Of a DNA stretch of 64,000 nucleotides, positions 53,361 to 62,544 are shown piece by piece (position 1 is the stretch's first letter; every line of letters begins with the position of its first letter). The translations under genes and the position numbers were made by a program. The notes below the pieces were generated by a model. It had not been told where the DNA came from and searched no databases. It worked only from the letters and a program-made list of their open reading frames with translations. The DNA is from Flavobacterium lacus (GTDB lineage: Bacteria; Bacteroidota; Bacteroidia; Flavobacteriales; Flavobacteriaceae): contig NZ_QLSV01000007.1 in the NCBI RefSeq assembly GCF_003268815.1, positions 124,001-188,000 on the forward strand. The letters run 5' to 3'.

Positions 53361-54428
53361 TTAGTTTTGTATTAGTTTCAAGTTAACCGGGGCTCCCGCT
53401 TTGATGGCCATGATTCCGGAGGTGATTAAGGTATCTCCAACCTTTAAGCCTGACGTTACCAAAATTTCTTTTTCAGTTCTATTGGCAGTTTCAATGATGA
53501 CTTCTTTGGCTTTACCGTTTTCCGTTATAAATACTTTCTTTCCGTTTTGAATGGGAATAATTGATTCGGTTGGAATTAGAATCGCATCATTTAGTTCTTC
53601 CAATGGAAGCATAATGTTTGCAAATGTTCCCGGTAAAAGTTTCCCGTCTTTATTGTCAGCAATCGCTCTAATTTGTAGCGTTCTGGTGGCTTGTTCAACG
53701 GCAGGTTCTAACGCATATATTTTTGCAGTAAAAATTTCTTTACTTCCGGCAGTTGTAAATGTTAGGGATGAATTACTTTTTATCAACGAAGCGTATTTTT
53801 CCGGAATCGAAAAAGTAATTTTAACTTGTGTATTGTTTACCAATTTGGCAATAAGCGTAGTGGGTGTAACATATGTTCCCGGTGAAATGGAACGCAACCC
53901 TATCTTTCCTGAGAAAGGAGCTACAATCGATGTTTTGGCAATTTGAGCCTGAATTAATTGTGTTTGTGATTTTGCCGATTCAAATTCTGCCGAAGCCATA
54001 TCATATTCTTCTTGGCTGATGGCTTCTTTCTGCAAAAGCAGTTTTGCTCTTCGTTCGTTTTCAGAGGCTAACGATTGTCTCGTTCTGGCTTGAGCTAATT
54101 GTGCTCGTAGTTCTATGTCGTTAACTTTAACTAATTGTTTTCCTTTCGTAACATAACTTCCTTCCTCGAAATAGATGCCTTGCACAACGCCGGAAACTTC
54201 ACTCCGTAATTCTATTTGTTCATTCGCATCAATACTGCCGGACAAGGTAAGTTCATTCGCAAACTTTTTAGGTTTTAAAACTATTCCATTTACAGTTGAC
54301 AAGACCTTAGGAGCAATGGCTTTTTGATTTGATTTTTCATCTTGGTTTTTATTACTCAGGATTCTGTAGATGATTAAGGTTATTAAACTCGCTATGAGTA
54401 GAAAAATAATACCGTTTTTTAGTTTCAT
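53361..54428 (-). CDS. RND efflux periplasmic adaptor (membrane fusion protein)
   Basis: This 355-residue adaptor links pump to duct. An N-terminal membrane helix (about residues 4-22, not a lipoprotein signal) is followed by a lipoyl half (ELRSEVSGVVQGIYFEEGSYVTKGKQLVKV), a short coiled-coil hairpin (ARTRQSLASENERRAKLLLQ), the second lipoyl half (VAPFSGKIGLRSISPGTYV) and beta-barrel domains. First gene of the operon, with a TACATTTG promoter element 42 bases upstream. No regulator gene adjoins. Confidence 0.95.
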   Translation of the reverse strand: MKLKNGIIFLLIASLITLIIYRILSNKNQDEKSNQKAIAPKVLSTVNGIVLKPKKFANELTLSGSIDANEQIELRSEVSGVVQGIYFEEGSYVTKGKQLVKVNDIELRAQLAQARTRQSLASENERRAKLLLQKEAISQEEYDMASAEFESAKSQTQLIQAQIAKTSIVAPFSGKIGLRSISPGTYVTPTTLIAKLVNNTQVKITFSIPEKYASLIKSNSSLTFTTAGSKEIFTAKIYALEPAVEQATRTLQIRAIADNKDGKLLPGTFANIMLPLEELNDAILIPTESIIPIQNGKKVFITENGKAKEVIIETANRTEKEILVTSGLKVGDTLITSGIMAIKAGAPVNLKLIQN

Positions 54429-54469
54429 AATGCAGTGCGAATAGTTAAAGTCAAAATTGTTTGATAGTA

Positions 54470-54477
54470 CAAATGTA
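54470..54477 (-). promoter_or_regulatory. -7 promoter element (TACATTTG) for the efflux operon
   Basis: Exact TAnnTTTG on the minus strand, 42 bases before the ATG at 54428. Confidence 0.5.
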
Positions 54478-54714
54478 CCTTTTCAGATGCAAAGTGTTTT
54501 TGTGGTTAGTTTTTATTTAACATTTGTATGTACAAATTTAATAACGGTTTTTTTGAAAATAGATTTAGCGAATGGAAATACATTAAATTTTAAAGCGATA
54601 TATGTAAGAAAATAAACTTTAAATAATTAAAATAATGCAATTCATCGATTAAATTTGCTTTTAAACGAATAATAATACTATATTTACTTCATCAAACCCC
54701 AAATTTAATTAAAG

Positions 54715-55569
54715 ATGAAAAATTTTACGTTAACACTTTTTGTACTTTGCTGTTCCTTTATGGGATTTGCAGAAGTATCAACTTTAGAACGAGAAGCCCT
54801 CATAAAATTTAATCAATCAACCAATGGAAGTCAGTGGAAAATCAAGTGGGATTTAGCAGCGGCAACTTCTACTTGGTATGGTGTTAAGATTAAAGATAAT
54901 AAAGTGGTTGGTTTAGCTTTACCTAATAATAACTTGGAAGGACAAATTCCGAGTGAAATTTCTAAATTACAGTATTTGGAAACATTGAATTTATTTAAAA
55001 ACAATCTTTCCGGTAATTTGCCTAGTTCAGTAGGTGATTTAAAAAGTCTTCAAACATTGAATGTTTCATTCAATAAATTAACTGGTTCAATTCCTGTTTC
55101 TATTGGAAATGCAACATCATTAAAGGTTGTTGAATTGTATATGAACTCGCTAACAGGTTCATTGCCACAAGAAATAGGACAATTAACGCAATTGGAAAAC
55201 CTCTCTCTTTTTAATAATTCCTTGCAAGGCGAATTGCCAAGTTCAATATACAGTTTGAAAAACTTAAAAGTTCTGATGCTCAACAGTAATAATTTCTCAG
55301 GGAAATTGAGCTATGAAATTGAGAACTTGAAAGCCCTTGAAAACTTAAGCTTATTTGAAAACAATTTTATTGGACAGGTTCCTTTTGAAATTGAAAAACT
55401 GGACAACTTAAAAGAAATGAATATATCCTATAACAAATTCAATGGATTGATTTCGTATGCTTTGGCTAAGAAAGATACTTTCCAAATGACGATGTTAAAT
55501 GATAAAGGAGTGGCGGTGCGCTTATCGTTGCTTACAGACAGTACTGGAGTAGTAGGTACTCCGGATTAA
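54715..55569 (+). CDS. Secreted leucine-rich-repeat protein of plant-receptor type
   Basis: The 284-residue protein has a signal peptide (KNFTLTLFVLCCSFMGFA). The N-terminal cap has EREALIKFNQSTNGSQW and TSTWYGVK, like the cap of plant receptor LRRs. About seven to eight repeats of about 24 residues follow (roughly 58-245), of the plant-specific form LxxLxxLxLxxNxLxGxIPxxIGxL, for example LPNNNLEGQIPSEISKL and LYMNSLTGSLPQEIGQL. There is no T9SS C-terminal sorting domain or membrane anchor, so it is probably periplasmic or released. Its binding partner is unknown. A 286-base AT-rich gap before it holds only the efflux promoter; a terminator follows. Confidence 0.87.
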   Translation: MKNFTLTLFVLCCSFMGFAEVSTLEREALIKFNQSTNGSQWKIKWDLAAATSTWYGVKIKDNKVVGLALPNNNLEGQIPSEISKLQYLETLNLFKNNLSGNLPSSVGDLKSLQTLNVSFNKLTGSIPVSIGNATSLKVVELYMNSLTGSLPQEIGQLTQLENLSLFNNSLQGELPSSIYSLKNLKVLMLNSNNFSGKLSYEIENLKALENLSLFENNFIGQVPFEIEKLDNLKEMNISYNKFNGLISYALAKKDTFQMTMLNDKGVAVRLSLLTDSTGVVGTPD

Positions 55570-55596
55570 TTTTCCAAAAGACAAATACCAACCCCA

Positions 55597-55634
55597 CAAA
55601 AAAACTTGCTATCCCCAAATGGCAAGTTTTTTTA
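55597..55634 (+). terminator. Terminator after the LRR gene
   Basis: The stem aaaaaacttgc/gcaagtttttt with a 12-nt loop ends in a T run. Confidence 0.85.
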
Positions 55635-55817
55635 TTTGTTAAGTTGAGAATATGATCATGTAGCAGTGTGTTCTTTGATAAGCGATTGCGGACTACTCAT
55701 TGATAATCGATAAAAGTAAGCTAGCACTTAGTTATGTAATTCTGTCACCATTGATGCTTTATCCATACTTTATCCATACCTGAACTAGGTATTATCAATA
55801 GCGGTGACTTGTCAAAT

Positions 55818-57482
55818 TTATTTCCAGAAGAATGCATATAAAAAGACTAGTATAATCATTACTGCGAAGGCACTAATGTTGAAGGTTGAACTGGTTTTAA
55901 AGGTTTCTCTTTTCAATTCAAATCCTTTGCTGTCATCTGCACCTTTGTGTTGAAACCAACTGATTAACGCAATTATTGCCATGGTTAGTAAGGTAGTGTA
56001 ACCCATTTGATCTAAGAACGGAACACTTGGGAAAACACCTTCTAATCCACTGCCGGCAACCCACCCTTTCGGACCAATTTTAAAGAACATAGCGATTGGA
56101 ATAGACAATAATGCACCCCAAATGGCTGCTTTGTTTGTCGTTTTTTTCCAAAAAAGGCCTAGTACAAAGATGGCTAGAATTCCCGGACTTACGACGCCGG
56201 TATATTCTTGAATGAATTGAAATGCTTGGTTAATTCCTCCTAGAAGTGGGGCCACAATTGCACCGATAGTCAAAGCAACAGCAGCCGTAATTCGGCCTAC
56301 TTTTACGGTGTTTTTATCATCGGAATTTTTGTTGATGTATTGTTTGTAAATGTCCATCGTGAAAATGGTTGACGTTGAGTTTAACATCGAAGCCAATGAA
56401 GACACAATAGCAGCTGTTAAAGCTACAAAAGCCAATCCTTTTAGTCCTGTTGGTAAAAATTGAATTAGCCACGGATAGGCTTTGTCTGCCGCACCATCAC
56501 TCGGAATATTGATTAAACCATCGGCTCCTAAGCGAGCTAACATTTCCGGATCATTGACAATTACGTAGGCTGCAATTCCGGGAATTACGACGATGAATGG
56601 GATTAATAATTTTAGAAAAGCAGCCAATAAGATTCCTTTTTGGGCTTCTTTCAGTGATTTTGCGGCTAGCGCACGCTGAATGATGTATTGATTGAATCCC
56701 CAATAATATAAATTCGCCACCCAAAGTCCGCCAATTAAAACCCCAATTCCGGGAAGATTTAGATATTCCGGATTCGTTTCGTCCAAAATCATTGAAAATT
56801 TGGAAGGAGCTTTGTCGTATATAATTCCTAATCCTTCCACCATTCCTTCTCCGTTGGAAACCGTGTTTAAAGCCAAATAGGTTGTGGCTAATCCACCAAA
56901 AACCAAGAAAACAACTTGAATGGAATCGGTCCAAGCGATTGAAGCCAATCCACCATACAATGAATAAGCTGCGGCAAAAAGTGATAATCCGATGATGGCC
57001 CACATCATGTCGACCCCCATCACCGTATTCATCGCCAAAGCACCTAAATACAAAACGGAGGTAATGTTAACAAACACATATAACGCCACCCAAAAAACGG
57101 CTAAAATGGTTTTTAGATTCGTAGAAAATCGTTTTTCCACAAATTCCGGAATCGTGTAAATTCCTTTTTCGATAAAAATGGGAAGAAAATATTTTCCCAC
57201 AATGATTAAGGTGATGGCTGCCATCCATTCATAGGACGAAATGGCCAATCCCACGGCAAAACCTGAACCTGACATTCCGATGAATTGTTCGGCAGAAATA
57301 TTGGCTGCAATCAGTGACGTACCAATTGCCCACCAGGGTAATGATTTACTGGCTAAAAAGTAATCTTCAGCATTTTTTTGATGTCCTTTTTTATCGCGGG
57401 ACATCCACAGTCCGACCCCTAAAATTAAGATAGCATAACACACAAAAACAACATAATCTAAAGTTTCAAAACCTGTATTCAT
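55818..57482 (-). CDS. SSS-family sodium/sugar symporter (SGLT-like)
   Basis: This 554-residue polytopic protein has about 14 membrane segments. It matches the sodium:solute symporter family, with the SGLT-like segment NAEDYFLASKSLPWWAIGTSLIAANISAEQFIGMSGSGFA (about residues 36-75) and NLYYWGFNQYIIQRALAAKSLKEAQKG in the middle. Its position 19 bases after galT and near galK and beta-galactosidase genes indicates galactose (or lactose-type) uptake. It is the last gene of the galactose operon. Confidence 0.93.
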   Translation of the reverse strand: MNTGFETLDYVVFVCYAILILGVGLWMSRDKKGHQKNAEDYFLASKSLPWWAIGTSLIAANISAEQFIGMSGSGFAVGLAISSYEWMAAITLIIVGKYFLPIFIEKGIYTIPEFVEKRFSTNLKTILAVFWVALYVFVNITSVLYLGALAMNTVMGVDMMWAIIGLSLFAAAYSLYGGLASIAWTDSIQVVFLVFGGLATTYLALNTVSNGEGMVEGLGIIYDKAPSKFSMILDETNPEYLNLPGIGVLIGGLWVANLYYWGFNQYIIQRALAAKSLKEAQKGILLAAFLKLLIPFIVVIPGIAAYVIVNDPEMLARLGADGLINIPSDGAADKAYPWLIQFLPTGLKGLAFVALTAAIVSSLASMLNSTSTIFTMDIYKQYINKNSDDKNTVKVGRITAAVALTIGAIVAPLLGGINQAFQFIQEYTGVVSPGILAIFVLGLFWKKTTNKAAIWGALLSIPIAMFFKIGPKGWVAGSGLEGVFPSVPFLDQMGYTTLLTMAIIALISWFQHKGADDSKGFELKRETFKTSSTFNISAFAVMIILVFLYAFFWK

Positions 57483-57501
57483 GGAAAAAAGGGTTAGGTT
57501 A

Positions 57502-58551
57502 TTATTTTAATTTATAATGCAAGGTAGGTAATTCGCGTAGTACAGCGGCACTTTTTTCGGGAGAACTATCGCGTTGGGCTTCGCCTAGCATTTCGTAGCC
57601 CACCATAAATTTCTTTACGGTTGCACTTCGCAACAAGGGTGGATAAAAATGCATGTGAAAATGCCATTCCGGGTGAGCCAAACGGTCGGTGGGAGCTTGA
57701 TGAATTCCGGACGAGTAGGGGAACGAGGTTTCAAAAAGGTTGTCGTATTTCACCGTAATTGTTTTTAGTATTTCGGCAAAAGCCACCGTTTCTTCCTTGG
57801 TCATGGCGATGATGGTTCCGAAATGTCGTTTGCTGATGATCATCGTTTCATAGGGCCATGTTGCCCAAAACGGAACGACCGCTGCAAAATGATTGTTTTC
57901 ATACACCAGCCGTTCTTTTGCTTTTACTTCCTCGTTTAAATAATCCTTTAAAAGACTGGTTTTATGTAGCTCGTAGTATTTTTCAAGATTTTTTTGTGTT
58001 CTTTCTACTTGGGTAGGCAACGATGATTGGGCCCAAATTTGTCCGTGTGGATGTGGATTACTGCAACCCATTACTGCTCCTTTGTTTTCAAAAATTTGCA
58101 CATGGTTGATGAAATCGTAGTTGCCCAATTCAATGTATTGCTGTTGCCACGTTTCAATGACTTTTTCAATAGCAGTCAACTCCATTTCCGGAATGGTTAG
58201 ATGGTGTTTGGGAGAAAAGCACACTACTTTATTGATTCCTCTTTCCGGTTTGAGTTTAAAAAGGGGAGAAGTAGCTGCGTTAGTTTGTTCCACTTCTTCG
58301 TTTAATAAGGCCGAAAAATCGTTTTCAAACACAAAGCAATCGGTGTATTCGGGGTTTTTTGTGCCGTTGGAACGTTCGTTTCCGGGGCATAAGTAGCAGG
58401 TTGGGTCGTATTCCGGGAGCGATTCGGTGGAATTGCTTTCTTTTTGACCTTGCCACGGGCGTTTGGTGCGGTGGGGGGATACTAAAATCCATTCGTCTAA
58501 CAGTGGGTTGTGACGGCGGTGGGGGTGTTCGTTGGTGTTGAAACTTTGCAT
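57502..58551 (-). CDS. galT: Galactose-1-phosphate uridylyltransferase
   Basis: GalT exchanges UMP between UDP-glucose and galactose 1-phosphate in the Leloir pathway. The 349-residue protein has the active-site HPHGQIWAQ (nucleophile histidine), the zinc-site pair CYLCPGNERSNG near residues 52-63, and the start RRHNPLLDEWILVSPHR. It ends with the C-terminal GalT domain (HFHMHFYPPLLRS). It lies 166 bases downstream of galK; a 49-bp direct repeat fills the gap. Confidence 0.96.
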   Translation of the reverse strand: MQSFNTNEHPHRRHNPLLDEWILVSPHRTKRPWQGQKESNSTESLPEYDPTCYLCPGNERSNGTKNPEYTDCFVFENDFSALLNEEVEQTNAATSPLFKLKPERGINKVVCFSPKHHLTIPEMELTAIEKVIETWQQQYIELGNYDFINHVQIFENKGAVMGCSNPHPHGQIWAQSSLPTQVERTQKNLEKYYELHKTSLLKDYLNEEVKAKERLVYENNHFAAVVPFWATWPYETMIISKRHFGTIIAMTKEETVAFAEILKTITVKYDNLFETSFPYSSGIHQAPTDRLAHPEWHFHMHFYPPLLRSATVKKFMVGYEMLGEAQRDSSPEKSAAVLRELPTLHYKLK

Positions 58552-58558
58552 AGTTTAT

Positions 58559-58688
58559 TTTTCTCGCAAAGACGCAAAGACGCAAATTAAAGTTGTTGTC
58601 TATGGTCTTGGTTTACTGTTGAATTTTTTGAATTTTGTTTTCTCGCAAAGACGCAAAGACGCAAATTAAAATCGTTGTCTATAGTCTT
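58559..58688. repeat. 49-bp direct repeat (ctcgcaaagacgcaaagacgc) between galK and galT
   Basis: Two copies, at about 58561-58608 and 58640-58688, each contain ttctcgcaaagacgcaaag, the unit cgcaaaga in tandem, and the closing gttgtctat; the offset is 79 bases. The type is a common dispersed motif in Bacteroidota. It separates galK from galT without a terminator. Confidence 0.75.
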
Positions 58689-58717
58689 CTTTAACCCTTT
58701 CAGGTATGAATACCTAT

Positions 58718-59899
58718 TTATTTAATTATTTTCGTTTTTACTTTAGAAGTTCCTTTCGCAATTTTTACTTTGTACAGATTCAGTTGAATGCCGAATTTTT
58801 GTGCATAGGCTGCTGCTATTTTTTCAAAGAGTGCATCTTCGCTTCCTTTTTCGACCAAATTGATGGAGCAACCGCCGAAACCACCACCCATCATTCGGGA
58901 ACCGATGACTTGTTTTTCGTTTTTAACAAAATCAACTAAAAAATCGACTTCTTCGCAGCTTACTTCGTATTCTTTTGATAAGCCTTCGTGGGTTTCAAAC
59001 ATTAATTTGCCCAATTCTTCAAAGTTATTTCGGTCTAAGGCATATACGGCTTCATTGACTCTTCGAATTTCATTTACCACAAAATGACAGCGTTTAGCTA
59101 TCGTTTCGCCTAATTCTTCTTTCAGTTCAATCAATTGTCTTTCTGTACAATCTCTGAATGTTTTTACGAGCGGGAATCTATTATTTATTATCGCTAACCC
59201 TTTTTCTACTTCTTCCCGGCGGGTGTTGTAGCCGGAGGTCAGGTGGGTGTGTTTGACGTTACTGTCGATTAAAAGTAAGGCATATTTTTTAAAATCGGCC
59301 GAATGGTATTCATGTTCCAACGAGGTGCAATCTAATTTGATGACTTTGTTTTTTTTACCAAACACACTGGCAAACTGATCCATGATACCGCATTTCACGC
59401 CTACAAACGTGTGTTCCGATTTTTGACCCATCCGGGCAATTTCTTCTCGGGATAGGCCTAGGTTGAAAAGTTTATTCATCGCATAACCAAATCCGCATTC
59501 TAATGCTGCGGAAGAGGAAAGTCCAGCTCCGATGGGAATGGTGCTGCTGAACACGATGTTTATTCCTTTTAATTCGAAGTTCCGTTCTTTGAGTTGCTGT
59601 AAAACGCCTAGGATGTAGTTCACCCACATTTTGTCGACGGGTTTTACTTCTTCTTTCCAGTTGAATTGATAGGATTCGTTTATGTCTTTGGCGACCAACG
59701 TACAGTCCTCATTTTCCGATTTTGAAATGGCAAAGCAAATGTATTTGTTGATGGCGGCCGGCAACACAAAACCATCGTTATAGTCCACGTGCTCACCGAT
59801 GATGTTGATTCTTCCCGGGGAAAGAAAAACGGCTTGCGGTTCGTGTTGGAAAATGGTTTTAAAATGTTCCGTCGTAGCGGAAATTAATTTTTTCTTCAT
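58718..59899 (-). CDS. galK: Galactokinase
   Basis: GalK phosphorylates galactose with ATP. The 393-residue GHMP-family kinase holds its three motifs: GRINIIGEHVDYNDGFVLP (residues near 29-47), the ATP loop PIGAGLSSSAALE near residues 117-129 and GGGFGGCSI near residue 345. A catalytic Asp sits in the GIMDQFASVFG segment. It begins one base after the GH2 stop, hence is co-translated, and leads to galT after a repeat-filled gap. Confidence 0.97.
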   Translation of the reverse strand: MKKKLISATTEHFKTIFQHEPQAVFLSPGRINIIGEHVDYNDGFVLPAAINKYICFAISKSENEDCTLVAKDINESYQFNWKEEVKPVDKMWVNYILGVLQQLKERNFELKGINIVFSSTIPIGAGLSSSAALECGFGYAMNKLFNLGLSREEIARMGQKSEHTFVGVKCGIMDQFASVFGKKNKVIKLDCTSLEHEYHSADFKKYALLLIDSNVKHTHLTSGYNTRREEVEKGLAIINNRFPLVKTFRDCTERQLIELKEELGETIAKRCHFVVNEIRRVNEAVYALDRNNFEELGKLMFETHEGLSKEYEVSCEEVDFLVDFVKNEKQVIGSRMMGGGFGGCSINLVEKGSEDALFEKIAAAYAQKFGIQLNLYKVKIAKGTSKVKTKIIK

Positions 59900-59900
59900 T

Positions 59901-62231
59901 TTATTTTAATTCAAGCGTAGCTTCTTTCAGGTTGGCTGATTTGGCCTTGATTTTAATTGGTTTTTTGAAATTTTTGGTACGAAGTACAATCGTAGCAATT
60001 CCTGCTTCGGCAGTCACCGGATTTTGACCGATTAACGTGGCATTTTCTCCTTCAAGCAAAAACTCTACTGAATTAGTTGCTTCTGAAACCATGGTTCCGT
60101 TGGCATCAACAATCGTAGCGTACACAAAAACTACATCCGGATATTCGCGACTGATTTTGATGGTTGATTCATCAAAAGTCAATTGGATTGCACTTGCTTT
60201 TTCAGCTGATTTAACAACATGTTCTGCTACTTTTTTACCCTTTAAAAATCCTTCTGCTCGTAAGGTTCCTTTTTGAAACGATGGCATTTTAAATACAAAA
60301 GGCGGGTGTGGTAATTCTTCTGAAAATGCTGTACTTGTTGGTTTTTGCTTCCCAATCAATTCCTCATTCCAATACAAGGCTATTTCGTCGCAATTACTGA
60401 AAACGGTTACATCCAAACTGGATTTTTCATTCCAATAATTGGCAATGTAAACCATCGGACCGGAAACTAACTGATCGTGTAATTTCACTGTTGGCGAACG
60501 TTGACTTTGGTAGAAATAATGTGCAAATTTCGGAATTCTGAAAATATCGCTAATTCCTGAACTTTCAATATCGTCGGCATAACCACGGTTGTAATCGAAC
60601 ATGAGCCAATTGGCTTGACCGATGGTATGCTTTCCTTTTACATTTGAATTGAATGCTTCCTGGTAATTAAACGCCTGTTGCAACAACCGTTTTTCGCCAA
60701 AACCACGTAATTGGCGGCTTGTACGTTCGTCTTCTTTTAGGTTCGCATACGCCGTTTGATTGAAACCGGCATTTTGCGCATAGTATTCCCAATCGCCGTA
60801 TTCGGCAATGAAAATTTTGCGGTTTCCTTTTTCGTAGTTGTTCCAATAGTCGGGTGCTTTTCCGTGTTGGCGGGCAGGTATGTAGAGGTCGTAATTCGGG
60901 TTATCGATCCAGCCGGCGGTGTAGCTGTTTGCATACGGTAATTCTGCTTTTAGAATTTCGTTGGCTTTTTGCATATAGGCCTCTTTGATGTCACTTTCGT
61001 TCAGTGAAACTTCCCAAAAAATAATGCTGGGATGATTTCGATCTCTTCTTGAAAAATCTCGGATTTCTTGGTAGGAGTTTTCAATGAATTTTTCATCCCC
61101 TACAAATTGCCAGCCGGAGATGCAATTCATGACCAAAAGACCTACTTCATCACAGGCATTCAAGAACGCTTCGGTTTGCGGGTAATGTGATAGACGAACA
61201 AAATCGAAACCTGCATTTTTGATTTTGACGGCATCGCGGTAATTGGCTTCGTCCGAAAGAGCATAGCCGATGTATGGGTATTCTTGGTGGCGGTTGGTTC
61301 CGTTGATGAATAATTTTTTATTATTCAAATAAAAACCATCCGCTTTTAGTTCTGCTTTGCGAATGCCGGTTTTAATGGTTTGGCTGTCTACGGTCTTATT
61401 TTCTGAAATTACATTGACAACAACTTCATACAAGTTCGGTTCTTCAATTCCCCATAACGATGGATTGGGAATTTCGATGTTTTGAATGATGGATTCATTG
61501 GTTTTGGCGGCAATCATCACTTCTTTGGAGGTGAATTCAGTTTTTTTATTGTTAGCTGAAAACGTAATTCCTACCTTAATTTTTCTAGGTTCATCCGTTT
61601 CATTTTTTACATTTACTTTGATAATTCCGCTTGCTTTTTCGTTGGAAATTTTATCAAAATGCACCAGAATGCCACCGCCATTGGTTTGATTGGCATGCAC
61701 CGCATCGGTGATGTAAACGGGATTTGTTTTGATTAAATAGACGTTGCGGTAGATGCCCCCGTAATAATTGAAATCCAATGTTTTTAAGGTTTTTCCGGGT
61801 GGGATTTGCGGATTGTCTTCGTTGTTGACTTTGACGATGATGGTGTTGTTTTTTTCTTGCACGAAATCGGTGGCATCGACGGTGAAGGGTAAATAACCGC
61901 CTTGGTGATGGGTGACGAATTTTCCGTTTATCCAGACCCAGGCTTCGTGCATGACGCCTTCGAAATAGAAGAATACTTTTTCGTTATCTGCTTTTTCTAC
62001 GTCAAACTTTTTTTGGTACCAGCAATTGCCTTGCCATTGGTTGTTGACCACTAATGGTTCAATTTGGGCGGTGTGTGGGATGGTTATTTTTTCCCAGTTT
62101 ACTGCCGTTGAATCTTTTGTAAATGTCCAATCGGAACCAAAGTTGGTTTTTGTGCGATTGGCGTTGATTACCTCTTTACCGCAGGAAAAAAGGAAAAATG
62201 GGGTTATGAATAGGATTAGGTATTTTTTCAT
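59901..62231 (-). CDS. GH2 beta-galactosidase-type lipoprotein
   Basis: This 776-residue glycoside hydrolase family 2 protein has a lipoprotein signal (LFSCGKE). In order: sugar-binding domain (about residues 30-190), Ig-like domain (195-295), TIM-barrel catalytic domain (300-590) and C-terminal Ig-like domains. The acid/base is the Glu in IIFWEVSLNESD and the nucleophile the Glu in FIAEYGDWEY. Position beside galK/galT and GH53 genes supports beta-galactosidase, releasing galactose from galacto-oligosaccharides. galK begins one base after its stop. Confidence 0.9.
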   Translation of the reverse strand: MKKYLILFITPFFLFSCGKEVINANRTKTNFGSDWTFTKDSTAVNWEKITIPHTAQIEPLVVNNQWQGNCWYQKKFDVEKADNEKVFFYFEGVMHEAWVWINGKFVTHHQGGYLPFTVDATDFVQEKNNTIIVKVNNEDNPQIPPGKTLKTLDFNYYGGIYRNVYLIKTNPVYITDAVHANQTNGGGILVHFDKISNEKASGIIKVNVKNETDEPRKIKVGITFSANNKKTEFTSKEVMIAAKTNESIIQNIEIPNPSLWGIEEPNLYEVVVNVISENKTVDSQTIKTGIRKAELKADGFYLNNKKLFINGTNRHQEYPYIGYALSDEANYRDAVKIKNAGFDFVRLSHYPQTEAFLNACDEVGLLVMNCISGWQFVGDEKFIENSYQEIRDFSRRDRNHPSIIFWEVSLNESDIKEAYMQKANEILKAELPYANSYTAGWIDNPNYDLYIPARQHGKAPDYWNNYEKGNRKIFIAEYGDWEYYAQNAGFNQTAYANLKEDERTSRQLRGFGEKRLLQQAFNYQEAFNSNVKGKHTIGQANWLMFDYNRGYADDIESSGISDIFRIPKFAHYFYQSQRSPTVKLHDQLVSGPMVYIANYWNEKSSLDVTVFSNCDEIALYWNEELIGKQKPTSTAFSEELPHPPFVFKMPSFQKGTLRAEGFLKGKKVAEHVVKSAEKASAIQLTFDESTIKISREYPDVVFVYATIVDANGTMVSEATNSVEFLLEGENATLIGQNPVTAEAGIATIVLRTKNFKKPIKIKAKSANLKEATLELK

Positions 62232-62544
62232 TGTAACAAATGACGATTGTTTATTTTGGACAATTACGTTTTAAGTCGTTTCACTTCTTGGTTTTTTTGC
62301 CACGGATCTTACGGATTAAACGGATTGGTGCTGATTTATATTTTTATTTTTTGTCTGTTTAAGTACTATCCGTTTTAAGTCGTTTCACTTCTTGGTTTTT
62401 TTGCCACGGATCTTACGGATTAAACGGATTGGTGCTGATTTATATTTTTATTTTTTGTCTGTTTAAGTACTATCCGTTTTAAGTCGTTTCACTTCTTGGT
62501 TTTTTGCCACGGATTCACTGATTTTGTACGAACTATTTATTTTA
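62232..62544. repeat. Intergenic tandem repeat of a 104-bp unit
   Basis: Unit copies start at 62267, 62371 and 62475 (exact period 104); two are full and the third ends near 62518. Each has gtttcacttcttgg, then gccacggatcttacggatt-aaacggatt and a tgtctgtttaagtacta end. The gccacgga/aaacggatt part is a known type of dispersed Bacteroidota motif. The repeats divide the GH53 genes from GH2-galK-galT; no gene lies here. Confidence 0.85.

Noticed and set aside
58559..58688. CRISPR array
   Set aside because: Only two direct repeats with an internal cgcaaaga tandem, no regular spacers and no cas genes.
60037..60276. Plus-strand openings across the GH2, GH53 and galactose genes
   Set aside because: All are antisense to well-supported genes with catalytic motifs and lack any recognisable product.
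62267..62518. CRISPR array or replication origin iterons
   Set aside because: The 104-bp unit is a head-to-tail tandem without spacers, and no replication gene is nearby.
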